A stretch of 64,000 nt of DNA from Streptomyces phaeoluteigriseus (GCF_001896135.2 NZ_MPOH02000011.1:898950-962949); one strand, 5' to 3'. Numbered from the stretch's first letter, positions 25,000-34,501 are shown. Program-made: numbers and translations. The notes: generated from the sequence alone by a model not told the origin.

Positions 25000-27370
25000 C
25001 TACGCCGTCCGCGCCGTTCCCGTGCCCTTCTCCGCGTCCAGGGCGTAGACGCAGCGGTCCTTGCTGCAGGCGTAGACGACACCGTCGCGGACCACCGGGG
25101 TGCCGGTGATCTCGCCGCCGGTCGCCAGTTTCCAGCGCAGGCGGCCGTCGTCGGCCTTGAGGGTGTAGAGGAGGTGGTCGGTGGAGCCGAAGTGGATGCG
25201 GCCCTCGGCCACCGCGGGGGAGCCGACGATGTCGCCGCCCGCCTGGAAGCGCCACTTGGGGGTGCCGGTGACGGCGTCGAGGGTGTAGAGGCCCTTGCCG
25301 CTGCCGACGTGGACGTGGCCCGCGGCGACCAGCACCGGGTCGATCGAGGAGCGGGCCTCGGTGGCGATACGCCAGCGGTCGCGGCCGTCGGTGGCGTCGA
25401 GGGCGTAGACCGTGCCGAGGTAGTCGGCGAGGTAGATGCCGCCGCCGGTGACCGCGGGGCCGGGGACGAAGGTGGGCGGGGAGAGGAAGACCGCGGGGGC
25501 CTCGAAGTGCCAGCGGACCCTGCCGCTCGCCGTGTCGACGGCGAGGACACGGGTGCCGGCCGAGACGTAGACGTAGCCGTCCGGGGCCGCGGTCACCCGG
25601 ACCGGGACGCCGCTGCAGGAGGCGGAGTCGCCGATGGGGTACGACCATCTTTCCTCGCCGGTACGGGCGTCGAGGGCGCGCAGGCGGGCGTCCTGCCAGA
25701 CGTAGACGGTGCCGTCATGGAGGGCGGGGCCGGCCTCCGGGGTCTCGAAGTCGGTCTGACAGCCGGTGACCTCCCACAGCTTCCGCCCGGTGGAGGCTTC
25801 CCACGCCTGGATGCCGCCCCCGCGGGTGCCGGTGACGACGGTGCCCCGCTCGGCCTTGAGGCAGTACACCCAGGAGTCGGTGGGCAGCCGCCACAGGTCG
25901 GTGCCCTCGCGGGCGTCCAGCGCGAACAGGGTGGGCCCGTCGGAGGCGTGCACACGGCCGTCCGCGACCGCCATCGACCAGGCCACGTCACGCGTCTTGA
26001 AGCGGCGGCGGCCGGTGGCCACGTCCAGGGCGTGCACCTCGAAGGAGGTGACGTAGACGAGGTCTCCGGCGACGGCCGGGGTGCCCCACACGTCGTTGGA
26101 CATGCGGAACCGCCAGGGGCGCCAGCCCGCCGGCGTCTCCGCGGGGGCCGGGGGCGCGGCCGTGGCGGCAGGCTCGGCGCCGTTGACGCCGGGGCGGGGC
26201 CGGGACCAGGAGGCGACCAGGCCGGGCTCGGGCACGGGACGCCTTGACCGCGGCGGTGGCGCGGACGTCGGCGACCCGCGGGCCTGGCCCGATCGGCACG
26301 GCCGCTCCGGCCAGCCGGACGGGACCGGTGTCGGGGGCGCCGACCGCGACGGGCGCCGGCGCCGTACGGGCGGGTACCACCGGGTCGTGCGCGGGCGGCG
26401 GCGGTACGGCGGGCCGGGCCATGCCCACGCCACCACCGGCGCCGGGGCTCGCGGGTGCCGCCGACTTGACGGGCAGCCGGCCGCCGCGGCGCGTCTCGAT
26501 GAGGGCGACAGCCTTCTCGGGCAGCCACGCCGACGCCGTACCGCTGTCGTCGGAGCCGGCGAAGAGGTGCGGGGCCAGTTGGGCCTGGAGGTCGGCGGGG
26601 CTGGGCCGGCCGGTGGCCTCCATCTGCATACAGGAGTCGATCAGCGGGCGCAGCTCGTCCGGGAGGCCCGCCAGGTCGGGGCCCTCGCGCAGCAGCATGA
26701 AGACCGTCTCGACCGGGTTGGCACCGTGGAACGGGGGGTGTCCGGTGGCCGCGAAGACGAGGGTCGAGCCGAGGGAGAAGACGTCGCTGGCGCCGGTGAC
26801 GCTGCGCGAGTCCTTGGCCTGCTCGGGGGACATGTAGGCGGGGGTTCCGACGGCGACGTTCGTCATCGTCAGACGCGTGTTCGACACGCCGGACGCGATG
26901 CCGAAGTCGATCACCCGGGGGCCGTCCTCGACGACGAGGACGTTGGAGGGCTTCAGGTCACGGTGGACGAGACCGGCACCGTGGATGGACTGGAGTGCCT
27001 CCGCGATGCCCGCCGCCAGCCAGCGCACCGCCTGGGCCGGGAGCGGCCCGCAGTCGTTCACTATCTCTTCGAGGGAGGGCGCGGGCACGTAGGCGGTGGC
27101 CAGCCACGGCACGGCGGCGCGCGGATCGGCGTCGACGACCGCGGCCGTGTAGAAGCCGGAGACCGCCCGCGCCGCCTCCACCTCGCGGGTGAAGCGGACC
27201 CGGAACAGCTGGTCCTCGGCCAGTTCCGTGCGGACCGTCTTGATCGCCACGCGGCGGCCGGAGGCCGAACGCGCGAGATAGACCAGCCCCATGCCGCCGG
27301 CCCCCAGCCGTCCCAGCACCTCGAACGGCCCGATCCGCCGCGGATCGTGCTGCGTCAGCTGATCCACCAC
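25000..27370 (-). CDS. Ser/Thr protein kinase with C-terminal PQQ-type beta-propeller (frameshifted near 26236)
   Basis: About 789 residues once the frame is repaired. GTG 27370 (or 27367) opens [20 protein letters not shown] with GGAGGTGG upstream. Kinase marks: [53 protein letters not shown] Pro/Ala-rich linker leads to a set of propeller repeats with the [15 protein letters not shown] and [14 protein letters not shown] pattern, ending [17 protein letters not shown]. The kinase is in one frame and the propeller in another; the shift is at the run GGG 26236-26238. No membrane helix is evident between the two, so the propeller may be a cytosolic sensor or scaffold. Confidence 0.88.
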
Positions 27371-27614
27371 TTGCCTGCCACCTCCCCGTACGGGCCACGT
27401 CACCCATATGTGTACGCGACCCCGTGCAGCGTCTCACCACCGCACCGCCGTGGCGGCACGCACCCTGATTCTTCCTGGCCGGGCGCCCGGTTGCGAACCC
27501 CGGAACAATCAGGGTGTCTCATTTCATATATGTGCAATCAGGAGCATGGCCATGCGCCCGCCCCGCGCCCATGCACGCACGCATGCCCCCATACGTACCG
27601 CGGACTGAGACGGC
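27371..27614. other. intergenic region, no gene seen
   Basis: A 244-bp gap between the divergent-from-nothing kinase start and the VOC gene stop. It is less GC-rich than its surroundings around 27510-27540 and may hold the kinase promoter. No coding potential or clear repeat was seen. Confidence 0.5.
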
Positions 27615-28337
27615 TCAGCGCTGCAGCAGCGCGAACGACGCCCCCTGATTGTCGGTGACGACGGCCACCGTTCCGTAGGAGGCGGTGAACGGGCCGGCCT
27701 GCACCCGCCCCCCGAGCCGGCTCACCGCGCCGAGCTTCGCCTCGCAGTCCTCGACGCCGAAGTGGACGAGGAAGTGCGGCGGCATGACCTCGGGGAAGAC
27801 GTCCGAGACCGGCGCCCGCCCGAAGTCGGGCACGGCGTCCGGGCCGAACAGGGCCTCGTGGAAGAGGTGGCCGTAGAAGGTGTTGGCGGTCTCGGTGTCA
27901 CGGGCGTACAGCTGCGCCCAGGCGAACGCGCCGGGTCTGTGCCGCACCCCGAAGCCGGGGTGACCGCCCGCCTGCCACAGACCGAAGACCGCGCCCTCGG
28001 GGTCGGCGGCGAGGGCCGCGACACCCGCCCCGTCGACCGGCGTCGGTGCCGTGACGACCTGCCCGCCGGCCGTCCGGATGCGGCGTACGGTCGCCTCCGC
28101 GTCCGGCGTCGCGAAGGAAACCGTCCACACGGTGGGCATCCGGCCGTCCGTCTTGCGGCCGAGGGCGGCGACCGGCGCACCGTCCAGCCGGGCCCACACC
28201 GAGGAGCCGTACGCCTCCTCGAAGGCCCACCCGAACAGCTCCCCGTAGAACCGCTTGCCCGCGTCCACGTCGGGGAGCTGCGCGTCCACCCAGCAGGGGA
28301 CGCCCTCTGCGTACACCGATGCCCTGTTTTCGGCCAT
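27615..28337 (-). CDS. VOC (glyoxalase/dioxygenase fold) two-module protein
   Basis: 240 residues with two VOC modules: residues about 10-120 (GVPCWVDAQLPDVDAGKRFY, DPEGAVFGLWQ) and 130-238 (AFAWAQLYARDTETANTFYG, FLVHFGVEDCEAKLG, VTDNQGASFALLQR). Actinobacterial proteins of this form are annotated as glyoxalase/bleomycin resistance or hydroxylase-like. Metal ligands are only partly kept, so enzyme or binding function cannot be chosen. Confidence 0.8.
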   Translation of the reverse strand: MAENRASVYAEGVPCWVDAQLPDVDAGKRFYGELFGWAFEEAYGSSVWARLDGAPVAALGRKTDGRMPTVWTVSFATPDAEATVRRIRTAGGQVVTAPTPVDGAGVAALAADPEGAVFGLWQAGGHPGFGVRHRPGAFAWAQLYARDTETANTFYGHLFHEALFGPDAVPDFGRAPVSDVFPEVMPPHFLVHFGVEDCEAKLGAVSRLGGRVQAGPFTASYGTVAVVTDNQGASFALLQR

Positions 28338-28459
28338 ACAGCCAAACTAACGGCGGTTCACGCAAGCCGCAGACCAGGCACACCCGCCTCCGGACCCCCG
28401 CGCACCCCATTTGCAGTCGGCCGAATCGCGCTCCGATCACCCCTCGGTAAGCTGACGGC

Positions 28460-29107
28460 ATGACAGGACAAGTGCGTACCGTCGACGGCCGCGTGGCCGG
28501 TCGGCGCGGGCAGGCGACGCGGCAGAAGTTGCTCGACTGCCTCAGCGAGATGCTCAGCTCCTCTCCCTACCGGGACGTCAAGGTCATCGATGTCGCCCGG
28601 AAGGCGGGCACTTCGCCCGCGACCTTCTACCAGTACTTCCCGGACGTCGAGGGCGCCGTCCTGGAGATCGCGGAGCAAATGGCCGCCGAGGGCGCCGGGT
28701 TGACCGAGTTGCTGGAGGGGCGGTCCTGGGTCGGCAAGGCCGGCTGGCAGACCGCGCAGGAACTCGTCGACGGGTTCCTGGAGTTCTGGAAGAGGAACGA
28801 CGCGATCCTCCGCGTCGTCGACCTCGGCGCGGCCGAGGGCGACAAGCGTTTCTACAAACTCCGTATGAAGATCCTGAACACGGTGAACAACTCCCTCTCG
28901 GACGCCGTCGCCGAGTTGCAGTCCAAGGGCAAGGTCGACAAGGACGTGAACCCGGGCGCGATCGCCGGTTCGCTGGTCGCGATGCTCGCGGCGGTGGCCT
29001 CGCACCAGAAGGGCTTCACGGCGTGGGGCGTCAAGCAGGCTGAACTCAAGCCCAACGTCGCCCTGTTGGTGCACCTGGGCGTCACCGGCAGGAAGCCGAC
29101 GAAATAG
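28460..29107 (+). CDS. TetR family transcriptional regulator
   Basis: 215 residues. The HTH lies at about residues 18-65: RGQATRQKLLDCLSEMLSSS, VIDVARKAGTSPATFYQYFP. The ligand domain contains LEFWKRNDAILRVVDLGAAE and FTAWGVKQAELKP. It is divergent from the VOC gene with 122 bp between. Its start codon overlaps a left half-site CTGACG (28452-28457) without a matching right arm. As the only TetR gene of the window it is a candidate regulator of the CTGACG regulon, but the evidence is only location. Confidence 0.88.
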   Translation: MTGQVRTVDGRVAGRRGQATRQKLLDCLSEMLSSSPYRDVKVIDVARKAGTSPATFYQYFPDVEGAVLEIAEQMAAEGAGLTELLEGRSWVGKAGWQTAQELVDGFLEFWKRNDAILRVVDLGAAEGDKRFYKLRMKILNTVNNSLSDAVAELQSKGKVDKDVNPGAIAGSLVAMLAAVASHQKGFTAWGVKQAELKPNVALLVHLGVTGRKPTK

Positions 29108-29272
29108 CCCGCGGCAGCCGCGCCGCTCCTTGTTCCCACGCCCCCGTGCTACGTCCCACGTCCTGTCTGGCAGGCGGTGGTTCATCCGGTCGTCCGGATG
29201 GGCCGCCGCCTGCCGCGCTGTGCGGGCGCTCGACTCGGAGAGGCGGCTCGGGGACGGCTCGGGGATTTGCCA

Positions 29273-29400
29273 GAGACGGCGCGCAGACGTGCTTGGAGAT
29301 GTGCCAGGAGACGGCTCGCCGACGTACCAGAAGACTGCTCGGAGACGGCGCGCAGACGTGCTCGGAGACGTGCCAGGAGACGGCTCACAGACGCGCCCGG
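29273..29400. repeat. 69-bp tandem duplication
   Basis: GAGACGGCGCGCAGACGTGC starts at 29273 and again at 29342, a 69-bp period, with most of the second unit matching to about 29395. The flanking bases also hold shorter copies of GGAGACGGCTC. It lies in the 321-bp gap between the TetR gene and the convergent Lrp gene, which otherwise shows no gene. Confidence 0.85.
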
Positions 29401-29428
29401 AGCGGCGAAGGGTCACGCGCGGGGCGGG

Positions 29429-29881
29429 TCAGCCCGGCAGGGGCCGGTCGCGCACCACGTGCTTCATCACCAGCGTCGACGTGAGCCGCTGCACACCCGG
29501 CAGCGTCGCCAGCCGCTCGTCGTACAGCCGCTGGAAGGCCGCGAGGTCGGCGGTGGCCACCCGCAGCAGGTAGTCCGGCTCCCCGAACAGGCGCTGGGCG
29601 TCCAGTACGTGCTCCACCTCGCCGACGGCCCGCTCGAACTCGGCGACCGTGTCCCGGTCCTCCTGCCGCATCGAGACGAAGACCAGCGCCTCGAAGGTCA
29701 GCCCGACGGCGGTCGGCTCCACCACCGCCCGGTAGCCGCTGATCGCCCCGGACCGCTCCAGCTCCCGCAGCCGCCGGTGGCAGGGCGAGACGCTCAGCCG
29801 CACCCGCGCGGCCAGCTCGGTCACCGTCAGCCGCCCGTCCTGCTGCAACTCGGCAAGAATCTTCCGGTCCACGTCGTCCAT
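29429..29881 (-). CDS. Lrp/AsnC family regulator
   Basis: 150 residues from ATG 29881 (MDDVDRKILAELQQDGRLTV). An N-terminal AsnC-type HTH (TELAARVRLSVSPCHRRLRE) is followed by the RAM ligand domain (ALVFVSMRQEDRDTVAEFER, VEHVLDAQRLFGEPDYLLRV). It is divergent from a LysE-type exporter with 81 bp between; this pairing is standard, the regulator sensing an amino acid and controlling its exporter. Confidence 0.9.
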   Translation of the reverse strand: MDDVDRKILAELQQDGRLTVTELAARVRLSVSPCHRRLRELERSGAISGYRAVVEPTAVGLTFEALVFVSMRQEDRDTVAEFERAVGEVEHVLDAQRLFGEPDYLLRVATADLAAFQRLYDERLATLPGVQRLTSTLVMKHVVRDRPLPG

Positions 29882-29962
29882 GGGGTAGATCTTCCCCCGT
29901 TGCGCACCATTTCGTGAAAACTTCGGGAACACCTTCGCCCGTATCGCGCCTAATGTCCCCTC

Positions 29963-30585
29963 ATGGACTCCGCAACCCTGATCTCCTTCCTCGCCGTGGA
30001 CCTGCTGCTGGTGTGCGTGCCGGGCGCCGACTGGGCGTACGTGATCGCCGCCGGACTGCGCGGCCGCTCGGTGGGGTCGCCGTGACCGGCCTGGTCAGTG
30101 GATACGCCCTGCACACGGCGCTGGCCGCGGCGGGCCTCGCGGTCCTCGTCGCGGGATCCCCGGAGCTGCTCACCGCGCTGACGGTGGCGGGGGCGGCGTA
30201 TCTGGTGTGGCTGGGGTGGAGCGTGCTGCGCCGGCCGGGGGTGCCGCAGGCGGGGGAAGCGGCGGAGCACGACCGGTGGCGGGTCTTTCTGCGGGGCGCC
30301 ACGATCAGCGGCCTGAACCCCAAGGGCCTGCTGCTCTACCTCTCCGTCCTGCCCCAGTTCCTCGTCACCCGGGACGCGCGCCTGCCGGTCCCGGCGCAGA
30401 CCGTCACCCTCGGGATGCTGCACATGGCGTGCTGTGCCGCCGTCTACGCGACGGTGGGCGTCCTGGCCCGCCGGCTGCTGGGCGCCCGCCCGGCGGCGGC
30501 CCGCGCGGTCACCCGGACGTCGGGGGCGGCGATGCTGGGGATCGGGGCGTTCCTGCTGGTCCAGCGGCTGGCTCTCGGCGGCTGA
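29963..30585 (+). CDS. LysE/RhtB family amino-acid exporter (frameshifted near 30073)
   Basis: About 207 residues after repair. It starts MDSATLISFLAVDLLLVCVP-G, the standard first helix with the PGAD motif, then changes frame at the G-run 30073-30076 (four G where five are expected) and continues AVTGLVSGYALHTALAAAGL, SGLNPKGLLLYLSVLPQFLV and LARRLLGARP. Six membrane segments can be followed. It would export an amino acid or homoserine-like compound under the divergent Lrp regulator. The 3' end overlaps the convergent DUF385 gene by 77 bp. Confidence 0.85.
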
Positions 30586-31081
30586 GCCGGAAGAGGCGGA
30601 TCTCCCGCTCCACCCGGGCCTGATACGCCGCGTACGGCGGCCAGAAGGCCAGTGCCGCCTTCCAGGCCGCCGCGCGCTCCTCCCCGGTGAGCAGCCGGGC
30701 CGTCACCGGGATGTCGACGCCCTCGAAGCTGACCTCGGCGTCCGGATGGGCGAGCAGGTTGGCGGTCCACGCCGGATGACCCGGACGCCCGAAGTTCGAG
30801 CCGATCAGGATCCAGCCGCGGCCCCCCTCCTCGGGCATGCAGGCGAGCGGCGTACGCCGGGCCCGCCCGCTGCGGGCTCCGGTCGCGGTGAGGACGAGCC
30901 CGGGCAGCAACCGGGCGCTGAGCAGTACCTTTCCCCCGGTGAGGCGGTGGACGGCCCGGTCGAGGGCGGGGACGAGGTGCGGGGCGGCCCTGGCGAAGGC
31001 GGGGGTGGCGGAGACCTTCTGGACGAGGCGGACGCCGGGGCGGGGACGCGGGGTTCCCCGGCTGCTCCGGAAGCGGGTCAC
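30509..31081 (-). CDS. DUF385/Ddn-like deazaflavin-dependent nitroreductase family protein
   Basis: 190 residues from GTG 31081, which overlaps the stop of the acyl-CoA dehydrogenase gene by four bases. Split-barrel marks: LVLTATGARSGRARRTPLAC, WILIGSNFGRPGHPAWTANL, and AAYQARVEREIRLFRL. The family uses F420H2; actinobacterial members reduce enone or nitro groups. The coupling to the dehydrogenase suggests it reduces a double bond or ketone in the same pathway. The C-terminal 30 residues are Pro/Ser-rich and overlap the LysE gene on the other strand. Confidence 0.82.
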   Translation of the reverse strand: MTRFRSSRGTPRPRPGVRLVQKVSATPAFARAAPHLVPALDRAVHRLTGGKVLLSARLLPGLVLTATGARSGRARRTPLACMPEEGGRGWILIGSNFGRPGHPAWTANLLAHPDAEVSFEGVDIPVTARLLTGEERAAAWKAALAFWPPYAAYQARVEREIRLFRLSRREPAAGPAGTPRSPASPPPTSG

Positions 31082-32265
31082 ACCATCACCTCCCTACGGG
31101 TGAAGAGGCGGGCCCGGTCGGCCGCGTGGGCGCGCAACCGGTGCGCGGGTCCGAACAGCAACTCGTCGCCGGCGGCACGCTTGAAGTACAGGTGGGCCTC
31201 GTGCTCCCAGGTGAAACCGATGCCGCCGTGGAGCTGGATCGCCTCCGCGGCTGCCGTGCGCAGGGCCTCCAGCGCCTGGGCGAGGGCGAGGGCACCGACG
31301 CGTTCGTCCCGGCCGGTCGCCCAGGCGGCGTAGTAGGCGGCGGAGCGGGCCGCCTGGAGCCGGACGTAGACGTCGGCGAGCCGGTGCTGGACGGCCTGGA
31401 AGGAGCCGATCACCCGCCCGAACTGCTCCCGCTGCCCGACGTACTCCACGGTCCGCTCCAGCGCGCGGTCGGCGGCGCCGACGGCTTCGCAGGCCAGGAC
31501 GGCGGCGGCCCGGTCGCCGAGCAGGGCGAGATCCTCCGGGACGCTCCGCTCGTCACCGCTTCCCAGCAACTCTGCCCGCACATCGCGCAGTTGGACGTGG
31601 CCCAGCGGCCGGGTGGCGTCCAGCGCGGTCTGCCGTACGCGGACGAGCCCTTCGCTCTCCGCCGGGACGAGGAAGAGGAGGGTGCGGGAGCGGACGTATC
31701 CCCCGGTGTGTGCGGCGACGAGCAACAGGCCGGCGCTGTGGCCGTCGAGGACCTGGGTCGCCTCGCCGTACAGCCGCCAGGTGCCCGCGACGCGCCGGGC
31801 CTGGATGCCTCCGGCCCGGCCGCCACCGGCCCAGTCGCCGTCGTTTCCGCAGGTCAGGGCGAGGGCGGTGGTGAGGGCGGGGCCGGGCACGGCGAAGGTG
31901 GCGGTGAGAGTGCCGGCGGCGATCCGCGGGAGGAGCGCGGTGCGCTGGGCCTCGGTGCCGAGGGCGAGGATCAGGGGCGCGGCGAGGACGGAGGTGGCGA
32001 GGAGCGGGGAGGGGGCGAGGGTCCGTCCGGTCTCCTCGCAGGCCAGGGCGAGGTCGGCGACGGGGCAGCCGACACCGCCGTACGCCTCCGGGAGGGCGAG
32101 GCCCGGCAGGCCGAGGTGGTCGGCGAGGGCGGTCCACAGGGCGGGGTCGTGACCAGCGGGGGTGTCGAGGGCGGCGCGCAGTTCGTGCGGACCGGAGCGC
32201 TTGTGGAGCAGTTCGCGCAGCGTGCGGCGGATCTCGTCCTGTTCGGCGGTGAAGCTGGGGTCCAT
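31078..32265 (-). CDS. acyl-CoA dehydrogenase
   Basis: 395 residues from ATG 32265 (MDPSFTAEQDEIRRTLRELL). FadE-type features: LALPEAYGGVGCPVADLALA, SFQAVQHRLADVYVRLQAAR, AEAIQLHGGIGFTWEHEAHL. Typical catalytic motifs of the middle domain are weak (the usual SEP-AGSD loop is not seen), as in one of the two chains of the heterotetrameric dehydrogenases used for steroid side chains, so it may need a partner. It is divergent from a thiolase-like gene with two CTGACG palindromes in the 113-bp gap. Confidence 0.87.
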   Translation of the reverse strand: MDPSFTAEQDEIRRTLRELLHKRSGPHELRAALDTPAGHDPALWTALADHLGLPGLALPEAYGGVGCPVADLALACEETGRTLAPSPLLATSVLAAPLILALGTEAQRTALLPRIAAGTLTATFAVPGPALTTALALTCGNDGDWAGGGRAGGIQARRVAGTWRLYGEATQVLDGHSAGLLLVAAHTGGYVRSRTLLFLVPAESEGLVRVRQTALDATRPLGHVQLRDVRAELLGSGDERSVPEDLALLGDRAAAVLACEAVGAADRALERTVEYVGQREQFGRVIGSFQAVQHRLADVYVRLQAARSAAYYAAWATGRDERVGALALAQALEALRTAAAEAIQLHGGIGFTWEHEAHLYFKRAAGDELLFGPAHRLRAHAADRARLFTRREVMV

Positions 32266-32286
32266 GGACGGAACTCCCCTCGGTAT

Positions 32287-32301
32287 CTGACGGCGCGTCA
32301 T
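32287..32301. promoter_or_regulatory. CTGACG-family operator (one arm mismatch)
   Basis: CTGACGGCGCGTCAT, 21 bp upstream of the acyl-CoA dehydrogenase ATG at 32265. Confidence 0.75.
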
Positions 32302-32359
32302 ATTAGGCGGGCACGGCCGGGATTCCCAGACATCCGACACCTGCCGCCGTCCGCCGTGT

Positions 32360-32374
32360 CTGATGTACCGTCAG
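32360..32374. promoter_or_regulatory. CTGACG-family operator next to the start codon
   Basis: CTGATGTACCGTCAG, one mismatch, ends only four bases before the ATG at 32379. This leaves no room for a ribosome binding site after a promoter that it overlaps, so a leaderless transcript is likely. Confidence 0.78.
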
Positions 32375-32378
32375 ATTC

Positions 32379-33551
32379 ATGACGGTGGGGAGACGGAAGG
32401 TGGCCGTGGTCGGCGTGGCACTGTCCGACTGCGGCCGGGTGGACGACGCGACGCCGTACGCGCTGCACGCCCAGGCGTCCCGCCGCGCGCTCGCCGACGC
32501 GGGTCTCGACCGCTCGCGGATCGACGGCTTCGCCTCGGCCGGGCTCGGCACGCTCGCACCGGTCGAGGTCGCCGACTACCTGGGCCTGCGCCCCACCTGG
32601 GTGGACTCCACCTCGGTCGGCGGCTCGACCTGGGAGGTGATGGCGGCGCACGCTGCGGACGCGATCGGGGCGGGTCACGCGAACGCGGTGCTGCTGGCGT
32701 ACGGCTCGACCGCCCGCGCGGATGTGCGGGCGGGCCGCCGCACGGGCACGTACGCGTTCGGCGCACGGGGTCCGCTCCAGTTCGAGGTGCCCTACGGCCA
32801 CACCCTGATCGCCAAGTACGCGATGGCGGCCCGCCGCCACATGATCGAACACGGGACGGCCATCGAGCAGCTGGCGGAGGTCGCGGTCCAGGCACGGGCC
32901 AACGCGGCCCTGAACCCGGACGCCATGTTCCGCACCCCGCTGACGGTCGACGAGGTCCTGTCCGGCCCGATGATCGCCGACCCGTTCACGAAACTGCACT
33001 GCTGCGTCCGCTCCGACGGCGGCGCGGCGGTCCTGCTGGCGGCCGAGGAGTACGTCCCGGACTGCCGTACCGCCCCGGTGTGGATCCTCGGCACCGGCGA
33101 GCACGTCTCCCACGCGAGCATGACGGAGTGGGACGACTTCACGGTCACCCCGGCGGCGGTCAGCGGCAGACTCGCCTTCGGTCGGGCGGGGGTGACGCCG
33201 GCCGAGATGGACTTCGCGCAGATCTACGACGCGTTCACCTACATGACCCTGGTGACGCTGGAGGACCTCGGCTTCTGCGCCAAGGGCGAGGGCGGGGCGT
33301 ACGTCGAGAAGGGCCGCCTCCGGGTCGACGGCGGCGACCTCCCGGTCAACACGGACGGCGGCGGCCTGTCCTCCCAACACCCCGGCATGCGAGGCCTGTT
33401 CCTCCTGGTGGAGGCGGTACGGCAACTGCGTGGCGAGGCGGGCGCCCGGCAGGTACGCCGCCGCGACGGGGGTCTGCCCCGGCTGGGGGTGGCCTCGGGG
33501 ACGGGCGGGTGGTTCTGCTCGTCGGGGACGGTGGTGCTGGGGACGTCCTAG
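32379..33551 (+). CDS. SCP-x/lipid-transfer thiolase-like protein
   Basis: 390 residues, starting MTVGRRKVAVVGVALSDCGR. Thiolase-superfamily marks are VGGSTWEVMAAHAADAIGAG (Ser where a thiolase nucleophilic Cys region would be), AKYAMAARRHMIEHG, IYDAFTYMTLVTLEDLGFCA and VNTDGGGLSSQHPG. It is a paralogue of the gene at 22026, but the second Tyr-containing motif (AYVHG there) is replaced by QHPGM. Mycobacterial Ltp3/Ltp4 are comparable. The last 30 residues (RRRDGGLPRLGVASG) read oddly and may contain two compensating indels. A DUF35 partner is not adjacent; the nearest free one is at 37668. Confidence 0.82.
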   Translation: MTVGRRKVAVVGVALSDCGRVDDATPYALHAQASRRALADAGLDRSRIDGFASAGLGTLAPVEVADYLGLRPTWVDSTSVGGSTWEVMAAHAADAIGAGHANAVLLAYGSTARADVRAGRRTGTYAFGARGPLQFEVPYGHTLIAKYAMAARRHMIEHGTAIEQLAEVAVQARANAALNPDAMFRTPLTVDEVLSGPMIADPFTKLHCCVRSDGGAAVLLAAEEYVPDCRTAPVWILGTGEHVSHASMTEWDDFTVTPAAVSGRLAFGRAGVTPAEMDFAQIYDAFTYMTLVTLEDLGFCAKGEGGAYVEKGRLRVDGGDLPVNTDGGGLSSQHPGMRGLFLLVEAVRQLRGEAGARQVRRRDGGLPRLGVASGTGGWFCSSGTVVLGTS

Positions 33552-33835
33552 GTCACGGCGCGACGTGGAGCGAGGCGGAGCACGTCGCGTGCCGGCGGGC
33601 GAGCGGCACCGGTACCCGTGGGGCCTGCGGCGATACGACGGACTCGCCTCGCCGCTTCCCGGGCGGCGACGCCGGTACGCCACCCGTACGAGCCCTGGCG
33701 AAGGCTCGTCTTCCACGACGAGGCGGGGCCACGGGCGATGCCGGCGGTCCACAGGGACCGGTGCGGGATGGAGCGGCCCGAGCCGGTGGGCCCTCCGGCC
33801 GCGTACCGGGCGCTGCCCTGACCGATACTCGGAGC

Positions 33836-34501
33836 ATGGGAACGGATCTTCACGAGCTGCTGAGGTCGCTGCGGGTGTGGGACCCGGAGGTGACCGAGCT
33901 GCCGCCCTTCGACCCGGTGGCGGCTCCCGCCGAGCCGCTGGCACTGTTCACGTCCTGGTTCGCCGAGGCGGTCGCGGCGGGCGAGCGCGAGCCGCACACC
34001 ACGACCCTGTCGACGGCGGACGACGCCGGCCTGCCCGACGCACGGATCGTCATGCTGCACGGCGCCGACGCGGACGGCTGGTCCTTCGCGACCCACGCGA
34101 CCAGCCGCAAGGGCCGCCAGCTCGCCGCCCGCCCGTTCGCGGCGCTCACCTTCTACTGGCCCGCACTGGGCCGCCAGGTCCGCCTGCGCGGCCCGGTGGC
34201 CGTCGCCCCCGCGTCCGAGGCCCGGGCCGATCTGCACGCCCGCTCGACGGGAGCACTCGCCGCCGCGCTCACCGGACACCAGAGCGAGACCCTGCCCTCA
34301 CTGGAGACCCTGGCGACCGCGTCGTCCGCCGCCTGGGACGAAGCCGGCTCGAACCCGGCCGCCGAGTCCCCGACCTGGACTCTGTACCGACTCCGCCCGC
34401 ACGAGGTGGAGTTCTTCCAGGGTGACGCACGGCGGCGGCACGTGCGGGTGGCCTACCGGCGGCGGGAGGAGGGCTGGACGCAGGAGTTGCTGTGGCCGTG
34501 A
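33836..34501 (+). CDS. pyridoxamine 5'-phosphate oxidase-like flavoprotein
   Basis: 221 residues. It follows the PdxH family: TLSTADDAGLPDARIVMLHG, SFATHATSRKGRQLAARPFA, LTFYWPALGRQVRLRGPVAV, and the late WTLYRLRPHEVEFFQGDARR ending with the arginine-rich RHVRVAYRRREEGW. FMN binding is expected. It could make pyridoxal phosphate or be one of the many PdxH-like oxidases with other substrates. ATG 33836 follows GGAG very closely, so translation initiation may be weak. The 284-bp gap before it holds no recognisable gene. Confidence 0.82.
   Translation: MGTDLHELLRSLRVWDPEVTELPPFDPVAAPAEPLALFTSWFAEAVAAGEREPHTTTLSTADDAGLPDARIVMLHGADADGWSFATHATSRKGRQLAARPFAALTFYWPALGRQVRLRGPVAVAPASEARADLHARSTGALAAALTGHQSETLPSLETLATASSAAWDEAGSNPAAESPTWTLYRLRPHEVEFFQGDARRRHVRVAYRRREEGWTQELLWP

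Noticed and set aside
28452..28466. CTGACG half-site at the TetR start codon as a sixteenth regulon operator
   Set aside because: The right arm reads TGACAG and shares too little with CGTCAG; I keep it only as a half-site remark.
33552..33835. Extension of the pdxH-like protein or a separate gene between 33552 and 33835
   Set aside because: The in-frame upstream translation is Arg/Gly/Pro-rich with no similarity to PdxH, which begins at MGTDLHELLRSL.
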